Positions 51,177-58,908 of a DNA stretch of 64,000 nt are shown one piece after another (positions within the stretch are counted from its first letter, which is position 1; each line of letters begins with the position of its first letter). Under the pieces are notes generated by a model. That model made no database searches and was not told the DNA's origin. It saw only the letters and a list, made by a program, of their open reading frames with translations. The translations under genes and the position numbers were made by a program. This DNA is from SFTJ01 sp045613305. GTDB taxonomy: Bacteria > Bacteroidota > Bacteroidia > Bacteroidales > Muribaculaceae. The stretch is from the NCBI GenBank assembly GCA_045613305.1, contig JAZLAU010000009.1, positions 1 to 64,000 of the forward strand, read 5' to 3'.

Positions 51177-52481
51177 ATGTTTGAACAAACCGACCGACAA
51201 TGCATCATCGACTTGATAAAGCGCGAGGTGGTGCCAGCCATAGGCTGTACGGAGCCAATAGCGGTGGCTCTATGTGTGGCAAAAGCAACAGAGTTGCTTG
51301 GTTGCCAACCATCGCACATCGAAGCACGCCTGAGTGCTAATATCTTAAAAAATGCCATGGGCGTGGGCATTCCAGGCACAGGCATGGTGGGATTGCCTAT
51401 TGCTATTGCTTTAGGTGCGATAATTGGCAAGTCGCAATATCAACTTGAGGTGCTCAGAGATTGCACCCCCGAGGCTGTAGAACTGGGCCGTAAGTATATT
51501 GGCAAGGGTGCTATCGACATAAAACTGAAATCAGACATCGAGGAAAAACTATATATAGAAGTAGAGGTGACCGATGCCGAAGGTCGTAGCGCAACTGCAA
51601 TTATTTCGGGAGGTCACACCACATTTGTGTATTTGAAAAAGCATGGCAAGGTGTTGTTTGACCAGCAGAACGGAATTGAAGAAGAATGCGAATGCAATGA
51701 CCCAAAACTAACGCTGCGCATGGTTTACGATTTCGCAATGACAGCGCCTGTTGAGGAGATATCGTTCATACTTGCCACACGCGACCTCAATAAGGCAGCG
51801 GCCGAACGTTCGTTTGAGGGCCACTATGGCCACGAATTGGGCAGGGTGATGCGTAGCAGCCAAAATAAGCGTAATGTGCTTGGCGATAACACTTTCTCAC
51901 GCATCATATCTTACACCTCGGCGGCATGCGATGCGCGCATGGCGGGTGCTATGATTCCGGTGATGAGCAATTCAGGTAGTGGCAATCAGGGCATCACAGC
52001 CACCATGCCTGTGGTGGTTTATGCCGAAGACAATAATAAGAGTGAGGAGGAATTGATACGTGCATTGGTATTGAGCCACCTTACTGTGATATACATCAAG
52101 CAAAGTTTAGGCCGATTGTCGGCGTTGTGTGGCTGCGTGGTGGCTGCAAGCGGGTCAAGTTGTGGCATCACCTATCTGATGGGCGGCAATTATGAGCAGA
52201 TTTCGTTTGCCGTGAAGAATATGGTGGCTAACCTCACCGGTATGGTGTGCGACGGCGCAAAGCCAAGTTGTGCGTTAAAGGTTACGAGTGGCGTGTCGAC
52301 AGCAGTGTTCTCGGCTATTTTGGCTATGGAAAATCATGGCGTTTCGTCGGTTGAGGGTATTGTTGACGACGATGTGGACGTAACCATACGCAATCTCACA
52401 AGCATTGGTCGCGAGGCGATGAATGAAACCGACCGAATGGTGCTCGACATCATGACTCATAAAGGCAAACCTTGCCAATAA
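51177..52481 (+). CDS. L-cysteine desulfidase / UPF0597 family protein (CyuA-like)
   Basis: A 434-residue cytoplasmic enzyme related to the L-serine dehydratase alpha subunit and CyuA. It begins with IGCTEPIAVAL (Cys24), followed by NILKNAMGVGIPGTGMVGLPIA, and has MSNSGSGNQGITATMPVVVYAE and LSALCGCVVAASGSSCGITYLMGG. Cys24 plus the later cysteines probably bind a 4Fe-4S cluster. It would degrade cysteine (or serine) to pyruvate, ammonia and sulfide. A small gene follows after 13 bases. Confidence 0.9.
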   Translation: MFEQTDRQCIIDLIKREVVPAIGCTEPIAVALCVAKATELLGCQPSHIEARLSANILKNAMGVGIPGTGMVGLPIAIALGAIIGKSQYQLEVLRDCTPEAVELGRKYIGKGAIDIKLKSDIEEKLYIEVEVTDAEGRSATAIISGGHTTFVYLKKHGKVLFDQQNGIEEECECNDPKLTLRMVYDFAMTAPVEEISFILATRDLNKAAAERSFEGHYGHELGRVMRSSQNKRNVLGDNTFSRIISYTSAACDARMAGAMIPVMSNSGSGNQGITATMPVVVYAEDNNKSEEELIRALVLSHLTVIYIKQSLGRLSALCGCVVAASGSSCGITYLMGGNYEQISFAVKNMVANLTGMVCDGAKPSCALKVTSGVSTAVFSAILAMENHGVSSVEGIVDDDVDVTIRNLTSIGREAMNETDRMVLDIMTHKGKPCQ

Positions 52482-52494
52482 ACAGTTTGTGGCA

Positions 52495-52797
52495 ATGTTA
52501 CATCCCAAGTTTGTTATCACGGCAGGCGGAATGCTTCGCTTAGGAATGGTCAACATGCATAAAGATTTGTTGCAGCATGGTGATGTGTGCCTTGGAGGCG
52601 GATTTTGGGAAATTGATTATGTTGCTAACAGACTTCTGCTCGATGGTAGGAGTTTCGACTATGGCGAGCCGCGTTGGAGCAGAGTTAAAGAATTGGTAGT
52701 GCCAAAGTCCTATGAGGGGATGCGAATTTACTATCGTGGAGGCGCAATGGCCGATGATTTCGATGTGTCGGGACAATTGAAGGTTACATATTTGTAA
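52495..52797 (+). CDS. Small conserved protein of unknown function
   Basis: A 100-residue soluble protein: LHPKFVITAGGMLRLGMVNM, then GDVCLGGGFWEIDYVANRLL, FDYGEPRWSRVKELVVPKSYEG and a beta-strand end. The composition and Trp/Gly motifs look like a real folded domain, and I believe close relatives occur in other Bacteroidales, but I cannot name a function. The ATG at 52495 is preferred to GTG six bases earlier. It is cotranscribed with the CyuA-like gene. Confidence 0.75.
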   Translation: MLHPKFVITAGGMLRLGMVNMHKDLLQHGDVCLGGGFWEIDYVANRLLLDGRSFDYGEPRWSRVKELVVPKSYEGMRIYYRGGAMADDFDVSGQLKVTYL

Positions 52798-52810
52798 AAG
52801 CATATAAGAG

Positions 52811-52845
52811 CCGCTGTTTCGCAATTTGTGTGGATAGCGGTTTTT
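52811..52845 (+). terminator. Weak terminator after the small protein gene
   Basis: A CCGCT/AGCGG stem with a 20-base loop is followed by five T; only a short stem, so low confidence. Confidence 0.4.
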
Positions 52846-52990
52846 CGTTTTCATTAAATTATACCGCGGTAAAGCGAAAGTCGGTGTTCAGTGGTGTTGC
52901 CTTCGATTTGCCGTTACGATTTGCAAACAAACTGCGTAGGAGTGGCATGTGTTAAGATGAAATTTGGATACAGAAGTTATTAAACATAAA

Positions 52991-53027
52991 GCAGCGAGAC
53001 TTTTTTAAGTCCCGCTGCAGTTTTTTT
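52991..53027. terminator. Strong hairpin terminator between convergent genes
   Basis: Arms GCAGCGAGACTT and AAGTCCCGCTGC (one mismatch) are followed on the plus strand by AG and seven T. It can serve the plus-strand cysteine desulfidase pair and, less well, the minus-strand deacetylase-like gene. Confidence 0.75.
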
Positions 53028-53049
53028 ATAGAGTTTTTTCAGTGAAAAA

Positions 53050-53892
53050 TCAGTTTTCGGCATTAGCAGCCTTTTCTGCTTCAATAACGTCGAATAGAGT
53101 CTTGAAAGAGTAGCCTTTTTCCTTCAATTTGTCGATGATTTCGCCAAGGTAAGTATATGGGCGGTCTTCATCGGTGCGGTCAGGATAGTTCATGGCATGA
53201 ATCAAAAGGATTTGGCCATTAAATGTGTTTTCTTCCTCGTTTTTCCACAAGTTTTCAAGAATCATTTCAGTAGAATGATAGTTGTCAGCGCCAGGGCTTG
53301 TCCAGTCCATACCGGTTTTTAGGCCAGGAGTAGGGTTGAGCAATCGGTAACCTAATTCCTTCATAGCATTAGCAGTTTCTTGGTTATAGGCTTCGTAAGG
53401 AGGGATAAGCCAGTTATATTGCTCTTTAGTAAGGCCAAAGCGTTCCAATTCTTGTTCCATGCGAGCGAAATCGGCGCGGATAGAGTCGGCCGAAATCAGA
53501 GTGCTGTCTTTTTCGTCCACAAGGTTAAGGTGTGCAAAAGAGTGTGAAGAAAGATAGTGACCTTCGTTGATGATTCGCTTAATAGGTTCTTGGTAGCGGT
53601 CTACAGTAAAGCAAACGCCAGTAGGGAAGAACGAACCCTTAACGCCCTTTTCCTTCAAAGTGTTGAGCACAGGCACCAATCCGTCGAAGTTTTCGAAGTA
53701 GCCAGAGTCGTTTTCGCTATAGTGGGCAGTGAACACCAGATACACAGTTTTTTCTTCAGGATTGAAGCGTGACACTACACCGCAGTCGTCGGTAACGTAA
53801 ACGGGTTTTGTGCATTCTTTTTTACTGCTTTGGCAAGACCAAAGGATGCTGGCTGCCGCAATGATTGCGATACAAATTAAAATCTTGTTCAT
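53050..53892 (-). CDS. Deacetylase-like (NodB) lipoprotein lacking the catalytic Asp pair
   Basis: A 280-residue lipoprotein with lipobox ILWSCQ (Cys20). It has the NodB layout: GVKGSFFPTG, the metal-type HSFAH (His117, His121), LIPPYEAYN and ILLIHAMNYPDRT. However, the TFDDG motif is replaced by FTAHYSEND (54-62), removing both the catalytic and metal-binding Asp. Either a different residue (Glu60, Asp62) serves, or it is a binding protein. It is probably envelope-anchored and acts on a glycan. It stands alone, downstream of an intergenic element. Confidence 0.82.
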   Translation of the reverse strand: MNKILICIAIIAAASILWSCQSSKKECTKPVYVTDDCGVVSRFNPEEKTVYLVFTAHYSENDSGYFENFDGLVPVLNTLKEKGVKGSFFPTGVCFTVDRYQEPIKRIINEGHYLSSHSFAHLNLVDEKDSTLISADSIRADFARMEQELERFGLTKEQYNWLIPPYEAYNQETANAMKELGYRLLNPTPGLKTGMDWTSPGADNYHSTEMILENLWKNEEENTFNGQILLIHAMNYPDRTDEDRPYTYLGEIIDKLKEKGYSFKTLFDVIEAEKAANAEN

Positions 53893-53957
53893 AGTTGTGA
53901 GTTTAGATTTAGTGTTATTATGGTTTTTTGTAGTTTTCAGCAGTTTTTATGTTAGTT

Positions 53958-54045
53958 AAAGGCGAGCGCAGCCGAGTCCAAATAGGTTTGAGCAATGGAT
54001 ACCGAGCCGCCTCCTACATTCTACAAATGTAGTGAAAGGCGAGCG
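53958..54045 (-). repeat. Intergenic element with 11-bp direct repeats and a promoter-like hairpin
   Basis: AAAGGCGAGCG occurs at 53958-53968 and 54035-54045, bounding an 88-bp block. Inside, CTACATT (54014-54020) pairs with AATGTAG (54026-54032). On the minus strand TACATTTG (54024-54031) can act as the -7 box, with TTTC at 54051-54054 spaced 19 bases, driving the lipoprotein gene 130 bases away. It resembles repeated intergenic blocks I remember from Bacteroidales, but I cannot verify that here. Confidence 0.45.
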
Positions 54046-54067
54046 AAAATGAAAGTAAAAAAAGCGA

Positions 54068-54093
54068 AAAGGAATGCCAACGGGCATTCCTTT
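54068..54093 (-). terminator. Terminator after the LRR protein gene
   Basis: An AAAGGAATGCC/GGCATTCCTTT stem with a 4-base loop lies 40 bases after the stop. The minus-strand tail is T-rich (TTTTCGCTTTTTT). Confidence 0.7.
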
Positions 54094-54133
54094 TTCTATA
54101 AAATGGGTTTTATAAACAGTTTTTGGGGGGAGT

Positions 54134-55627
54134 TTATCTCACAATAATCTTTTTGCCGCCAACAATGTAGATGCCTTGAGGCAGGTCGTTAGTGGCGTTT
54201 TCGATGTTCACTCCGTGGCGCACGCAGTGACCGTGCAAGTCATACACGTCGACAAGTTCATTAGAGTCGAAATCAGCGATTATGCCATCAATTCCCGAGT
54301 AGAAATTTTTCTTTCTGAAACGTTTCCACACATTAGCGGCTGCATACAGGTCGGCAATTTCGTTGCGTTTGGCTTCCTCAAAGTCAGAGAGGTAAAGCGT
54401 GCCGTAGAGGTATGTTGTGGCATTAAAACCGCCAGCAGTAGGAGGTTCAGGATTGCGAACATACACCGATGTTAGTTGGCTATTTGTTAGAGCGGGCACA
54501 GATGTGAGTTTTTTGCCGCAAGTTAGCGAGGTGAGCAAATTGGTGCCGATGTTTGAGGTCAAGTCTACACTGCTTCCGTCGCTAAGGGTTAGCGACAGCG
54601 ACTCTATGTTGTCGCCGTAGGTGAGGTCGGTAAGTTTCGCGTCGCGCAACATCAAGTCGCCCAAACTCTCGGTGTGAATTGTTATGTCGCGGTCAATGAT
54701 TAGTTTATTGCAGTTCACGTGAGCAAACGAGCCGCTTTGATACACATCGTCAGAACTTCCGTAAATGGTGATAGGCGATGTGCTGTGCAAGAAGTTAAGG
54801 GTTTGAGCGCCGCAATAAGAGAAGGCCTGCTCGTGAATTAATGTCACCGAGCCCGGAATTGCCACTTCCTTGATGTTGAATGTGTTGCAGAAAGCGTTTT
54901 TGCCTATTGATGTTATGCCGTTGCCCAATGTTAGTGTTTCCATGTTAGAGCATCCGTAGAACGTTGATTGAGCGATACTTCCCACAGAGCCCGGAACGTG
55001 GAATTCTAAAAGATTTTCGCAGCAGAAGAACGCCGATTCTCCAAGTTTTGATGCACCATTGGCAAGAGCCACGTCAAATATTGCCGAGTATGCGAATGCC
55101 CAATCGTCGATAATGGTTAACGCATTCGACATTGTAGATTCGAGCAGCGACTGTGTGTTATAGAATGCGCCATATCCGATTTCGGTAACGGAATTAGGCA
55201 CAGTGAGGTTGTTAAGTTTTGTGCAGTTGAAAAATGCTTCGTCGGGAATTGCCTTAATGCCGTTAGGCAGGTTTACGCTTTCGAGCGCCGAGCAGCCGTA
55301 GAAGCAGTAAGAGTTAAGGGTGTTGACCGAAGCAGGCAGCGTTATCGTCGTCACATTTACCGAAGCGCGAAAAGCGTGCTTGCCGATTGCTGTCACGCTA
55401 TAGGTTTTGCCGTTGTGTTCCACGGTACTTGGCACCGTAACGTTTTGCGAGGTATAAGATGCAAAGTTCGATGTCTCGTAGGTTACTTCGGCAGTTAGTG
55501 CGCTTTCGCTGGTGATGTTGTAGAAGATGTTATTGCTGTCTTTTATGTCGTATGCAAATGCATTTACGCACATTGCCAAGGCAAAAATGCTTGCCGAGAT
55601 GCGCTTGATATTGAAAAATCGTGTCAT
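54134..55627 (-). CDS. BspA-like leucine-rich repeat protein with T9SS tail
   Basis: A 497-residue exported protein. The signal peptide ends near NAFAY. From about 85 to 290 it consists of LRR_5 repeats of 23 residues typical of BspA: AIGKHAFRASVNVTTITLP, YCFYGCSALESVNLP, EAFFNCTKLNNLTVP, NAFCNTFNIKEVAIP and similar. A C-terminal region ends in VDVYDLHGHCVRHGV and LPQGIYIVGGKKIIVR, a type A-like secretion tail. Probably a surface adhesin or host-protein binder. A -7 element TAACTTTG (minus, 55690-55697) lies 63 bases upstream. Confidence 0.88.
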   Translation of the reverse strand: MTRFFNIKRISASIFALAMCVNAFAYDIKDSNNIFYNITSESALTAEVTYETSNFASYTSQNVTVPSTVEHNGKTYSVTAIGKHAFRASVNVTTITLPASVNTLNSYCFYGCSALESVNLPNGIKAIPDEAFFNCTKLNNLTVPNSVTEIGYGAFYNTQSLLESTMSNALTIIDDWAFAYSAIFDVALANGASKLGESAFFCCENLLEFHVPGSVGSIAQSTFYGCSNMETLTLGNGITSIGKNAFCNTFNIKEVAIPGSVTLIHEQAFSYCGAQTLNFLHSTSPITIYGSSDDVYQSGSFAHVNCNKLIIDRDITIHTESLGDLMLRDAKLTDLTYGDNIESLSLTLSDGSSVDLTSNIGTNLLTSLTCGKKLTSVPALTNSQLTSVYVRNPEPPTAGGFNATTYLYGTLYLSDFEEAKRNEIADLYAAANVWKRFRKKNFYSGIDGIIADFDSNELVDVYDLHGHCVRHGVNIENATNDLPQGIYIVGGKKIIVR

Positions 55628-55786
55628 TGTTATTGTGGTTGCTTCTATTCAAAAAAACGTGTTAGCCGCTTTTTGCGCTATTACGTTTTCAAAGTTAATG
55701 AAAATATGTAGGATGCTGATTACTTTTTCGAAAAAAAAGCGAAAATTTAGGCTTTAACTATTGTGTGCCGTAGGTCAGAAAAACAA

Positions 55787-55817
55787 CAAATCTTCCGACA
55801 TCTCGTCGGAAGATTTG
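55787..55817. other. Orphan perfect hairpin
   Basis: CAAATCTTCCGAC and GTCGGAAGATTTG form a 13-bp perfect stem with loop ATCTC. No transcribed gene ends beside it and no long T-run follows on either strand. Confidence 0.55.
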
Positions 55818-56183
55818 AAATAAACAAACACGTAAAAATATCTAAATTATATCCTAAGAATTCATTTTACAATGATTATGAAAATAAAATGCAAATAAGC
55901 AAATTATTAGGCACTATTGCATGAAATGTAAAATGATAATGCAAATATACACCATAAATTTTAAAATGCAAGAAAAATGGATATAAAAAATTAAAAATGT
56001 AATAAAAAATCAGTATAAAATTAAGGAATGTTATAAAAAGTCGCAAAAAACGAAATGTTTAAAATTGGATGCCGACGGGAAGAAAAAAGAAAATGAGCAC
56101 GAATTGTCAGTAAAAATGCAAATAAGCCTACAACTTTTATATGCTTTTGTGAGATTTTAAGTATTTAAACGAAAATGTTTTGC

Positions 56184-56191
56184 TAACTTTG
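56184..56191 (+). promoter_or_regulatory. -7 element of the fimbrillin-like gene
   Basis: TAACTTTG matches TAnnTTTG; the -33 box is poor. The leader would be about 100 bases. Confidence 0.45.
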
Positions 56192-56299
56192 CACAAATTA
56201 TGGCAGTTCGCTTTTTGCTTTAATGCAGAAAGTGGGAATGCCGTGATTTTGTGTGTATAAAAACGAAAACTTACCTCATAATTGAGAAAAGACGAAAAT

Positions 56300-57820
56300 A
56301 TGATTTTGCAAAGAATAAAATTGTTTTTAGTAATAGCGTTGCTTGGTCTGGTCACAGTGTCATGTAAGGACAAAGAAGAAGATGACCCAACAACCGAAGT
56401 CTTCTATTACAATATGCTGCTCGACGCAGGTCAGCCAAGCGATTCAGAAGCTGCTATTACAAAAGACATGACTTGGAAAGTTGGCGACCAATTGGCAGCC
56501 TTGAATTTGCTATATGACCGCAATGTTGCCGTGCTTAACTACGACGGTAGCAAGTTTGGCGGCAAGGTCCCTTCGATTTCAAGTGGCGGTACAATAGGTT
56601 ATTTTTATCCAGTTTCGGCAGTTCCACAAACCACATCCGACACTACTCACGTACGCATCAATTTGATGTTGCAAGACGGTGTGTATGCTGAGCCTTATCT
56701 TGCTGGCTCGGCAGGTTCAAAAACCGAAGGCGATAACGCAACTGCTACTGTGAAGATGTCGCCAGTGAATGCAATTGCCAACTTGGTGTTTGAGCACGAA
56801 GGTCAGCCAATCGACGACATCACTCACGTTGAAATATCGGCTTATAAGGGCTCACTTTATGGTCAAGCCGACTATGAATTGAAGACCTTGTCGTATACTA
56901 CAAAAAAGACGGCTAACATTTCGGTAGTGAATGCCGACCTTGATGGGGGCGCTCGCATCATTATGCTTCCAACCAACGGAGTTGCTTTGGCGGTGACAGT
57001 GATTACCACCGACGGCCGCGCATTTGTGGGCCGACACACAAAAACTGCTGCTGTAGAGGCTGGTCAAGAATACACCTATAAGTTTGAATGCAAGGCCGAA
57101 GAGGGAACAGCAAAGATTGGCGACTATTTCTATAGCGACTTCACCCGCTCGTCGGAATACGATGAAACAAAGACTTGTGTGGGCATAGTGTTTGCGTTGA
57201 CTGAAAAGGAAGGCGGCGAAATCAACAATTCGCTAACAAGCAGCAACCACGGTCGCGTAGTGGCACTAAAGGATGTTGGCAAAGCAATGTGGGCTAACTC
57301 GTCGGCGCAAGTTTACGATGTGGCAGGTTTGACCAACTACGAAAAGGTTGACGGCACAAACGAATCGGGCTATTTGCCATTCCATAAGGATAATGAAGGC
57401 AATGTGGGTTATCATGCCGAAGCCAATGTGAAATTGATGGTCGACCTTAATGAAAACGGCAGCATCAAGCAATGGTATACAACCGGCGCTTTGAGCGACT
57501 TCAGAGGTGACCGTAACACTGAGTTGACCGACACTTCGCTAACTAAACTGCCAGCATCATACAAAGCAGCAAACTTTAATCTTGGCGGCCTTAACGGTTG
57601 GTATTTGCCTTCAATGGGCGAAATGGCATTAATCTATGCTCAATGTGGTGCCGGAATTATCGGTAGCCAAGAAGGTTTTGTGGAGTTAGATAACTTCAGT
57701 TATTGGACTTCAACAGAATGCTCGAAGAGCCATGCTTGGGTAATTCAAGCCTTTAACGGACGTGTGTTCCCTAACTTTAAGACTTCGCTTTATTCGGTGC
57801 GTCCGGTGCTGAAGTTCTAA
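56300..57820 (+). CDS. Fimbrillin-like lipoprotein with C-terminal DUF1566-type domain
   Basis: A 506-residue lipoprotein: MILQRIKLFLVIALLGLVTVSC gives a lipobox (Cys22). Residues about 40-270 resemble fimbrillin/Mfa-like proteins (TWKVGDQLAALNL, GGTIGYFYPVS, ATVKMSPVNAIANLVFEH, ARIIMLPTNG). Residues about 275-506 look like a DUF1566-type domain: GIVFAL, GLNGWYLPSMGEMALIY, YWTSTECSKSHAWVIQAFNG and YSVRPVLKF. The ATG at 56300 is preferred to an upstream TTG because it opens the signal peptide. It probably forms or decorates surface fimbriae; receptor unknown. A clear terminator follows. Confidence 0.8.
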   Translation: MILQRIKLFLVIALLGLVTVSCKDKEEDDPTTEVFYYNMLLDAGQPSDSEAAITKDMTWKVGDQLAALNLLYDRNVAVLNYDGSKFGGKVPSISSGGTIGYFYPVSAVPQTTSDTTHVRINLMLQDGVYAEPYLAGSAGSKTEGDNATATVKMSPVNAIANLVFEHEGQPIDDITHVEISAYKGSLYGQADYELKTLSYTTKKTANISVVNADLDGGARIIMLPTNGVALAVTVITTDGRAFVGRHTKTAAVEAGQEYTYKFECKAEEGTAKIGDYFYSDFTRSSEYDETKTCVGIVFALTEKEGGEINNSLTSSNHGRVVALKDVGKAMWANSSAQVYDVAGLTNYEKVDGTNESGYLPFHKDNEGNVGYHAEANVKLMVDLNENGSIKQWYTTGALSDFRGDRNTELTDTSLTKLPASYKAANFNLGGLNGWYLPSMGEMALIYAQCGAGIIGSQEGFVELDNFSYWTSTECSKSHAWVIQAFNGRVFPNFKTSLYSVRPVLKF

Positions 57821-57851
57821 AAAAAGACGTTTTGTTTACATAATATAAGAG

Positions 57852-57883
57852 AAAACCACAGGCTTTGGCCTGTGGTTTTTTTT
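57852..57883 (+). terminator. Terminator after the fimbrillin-like gene
   Basis: An AAAACCACAGGC/GCCTGTGGTTTT stem with loop TTTG runs into eight T. It may also stop the minus-strand rhodanese operon. Confidence 0.88.
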
Positions 57884-57945
57884 ATGCTGTTGCTATTTGA
57901 TTTCGCAAGAATGATTGGCAAGTAGAGAGGGGTGTCGAAGCATTA

Positions 57946-58095
57946 TGCGTGCAGCGGTTAGTCCAAATTGGTCCTTTTGAAATGTGTGGCGTGAGCCGGA
58001 GAGTTGTGCGTGCAGCGGTTGGCCCAAATTGGTCCTTTTTGAAACGTGTGGCGTTAGCCGGGGCGTTGTTCTTGGTGGCGGTTGGTGCCGAAACT
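57946..58095. repeat. Imperfect 61-bp tandem repeat, two copies plus a remnant
   Basis: Copy 1 (57946-58006) and copy 2 (58007-58068) share TGCGTGCAGCGGTT, CCAAATTGGTCCTTTT, GTGTGGCGT and AGCCGG with a few changes. A third degenerate start (GGTGGCGGTTGGTGCCGAAAC) follows to about 58095. The core CCAAATTGG is palindromic. It lies between convergent genes. Confidence 0.7.
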
Positions 58096-58209
58096 CTTCT
58101 GCCCGAAAATTGCACCCAAATGGCATGATTGGGGCATTTCCTTGCAGGGACAGTTTTATAGAAACGGATTAAATGATTGAAGTGTTAATTAACGGATGTT
58201 GCGGCTAAA

Positions 58210-58605
58210 TCAGCGCACAATAGGCTTATTCTTGTCCATCCAGTCAATTATGCCGCCGTCGAGTTCTATCACCTTAAATCCGTTTTTGTAGAGCATTTCG
58301 GCAGCCATTTTGCTGCGGCGGCCACTGCGGCAATACACTGCCACGGTTTTTGTTCGGTCTAATGAATTTAGGGCATTAACTTCAAACGATGAGTCTTTAA
58401 CATCGATGTTTATGGCTTTCAGAAGGTGTCCTTCGGCATATTCTTCGGGAGTGCGTGAGTCAAGAATTTGCACGTCTGGGTTTTTGATTACTTCTTCAAA
58501 TTCTTGCACCGATACAGATTGGAAATGTTTGTCCGATTTTGTGCAAGAAAATAAGCAAACGCCGCCCAATATGAGCGCTGCTAAAGCGAGGATTGAAAGT
58601 TTCAT
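58210..58605 (-). CDS. Rhodanese-like lipoprotein
   Basis: A 131-residue lipoprotein with lipobox CLFSCT (Cys21). The rhodanese domain (about 30-130) includes ILDSRTPEEYAEGHLLKAINIDV and the active-site loop YCRSGRRSKMAA (Cys92), then GFKVIELDGGIIDW. It would handle sulfur transfer or act as a thiol/thiosulfate sink in the periplasm. It is last in the minus-strand GH76 operon, 39 bases after a small membrane protein gene; the relation to glycan breakdown is unclear. Confidence 0.88.
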   Translation of the reverse strand: MKLSILALAALILGGVCLFSCTKSDKHFQSVSVQEFEEVIKNPDVQILDSRTPEEYAEGHLLKAINIDVKDSSFEVNALNSLDRTKTVAVYCRSGRRSKMAAEMLYKNGFKVIELDGGIIDWMDKNKPIVR

Positions 58606-58644
58606 GGTTTTGGATATAATAATGTTAGAATAGTGTTTGTTTTT

Positions 58645-58899
58645 TTAATGTTTTTTGAGGTGCTTTTTTAGTCTTTTCCAGCCTTCAACGCCTAATATGG
58701 CCAATCCGGCATACTGAAAAGTTTTTGCAAGGCCAAAAAATATAACCCAAAGCACAGCCTTGGCCGAAGCGGAGATGGGTAAAGCAAATTGAGCAAAAGA
58801 GAAGATGTAGCAAGGAATGCACAAAGCCAAAACTATCACTCCGGTGCGAAACGATAGTTTCGATAGCCACATCTTCACTTTGCTCAGAATATTGTTCAT
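58645..58899 (-). CDS. Small two-helix membrane protein
   Basis: An 84-residue protein with two hydrophobic segments (about 18-38, GVIVLALCIPCYIFSFAQF, and about 44-66) and a basic C-terminus (GWKRLKKHLKKH). The ATG at 58899 is used in place of an upstream GTG. Family not recognised. It sits 9 bases after the GH76 gene. Confidence 0.65.
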   Translation of the reverse strand: MNNILSKVKMWLSKLSFRTGVIVLALCIPCYIFSFAQFALPISASAKAVLWVIFFGLAKTFQYAGLAILGVEGWKRLKKHLKKH

Positions 58900-58908
58900 G
58901 CCCACTTT

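Larger units (their letters stand above)
55628..56299. other. Long AT-rich divergent intergenic region
   Basis: No gene can be supported in these 672 bases, which are unusually AT-rich (55860-56120 especially). It contains a minus -7 box at 55690-55697, a perfect hairpin at 55787-55817 and the plus promoter of the lipoprotein gene at 56184. Otherwise nothing is recognised. Confidence 0.6.
57821..58209. other. Intergenic region with terminator and 61-bp repeats
   Basis: This 389-base gap has the terminator at 57852 and two copies plus a remnant of a 61-bp repeat. Bases 58100-58209 show nothing. Short open frames crossing the repeats are not credible genes. Confidence 0.7.

Noticed and set aside
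57946..58095. Possible CRISPR array
   Set aside because: The units are contiguous with no unique spacers, the copies are too few, and no cas gene is nearby.
57882..58126. Two overlapping minus-strand frames with repeated motifs
   Set aside because: The repetition comes from the 61-bp DNA repeat; there is no promoter or start context and the frames compete with each other.
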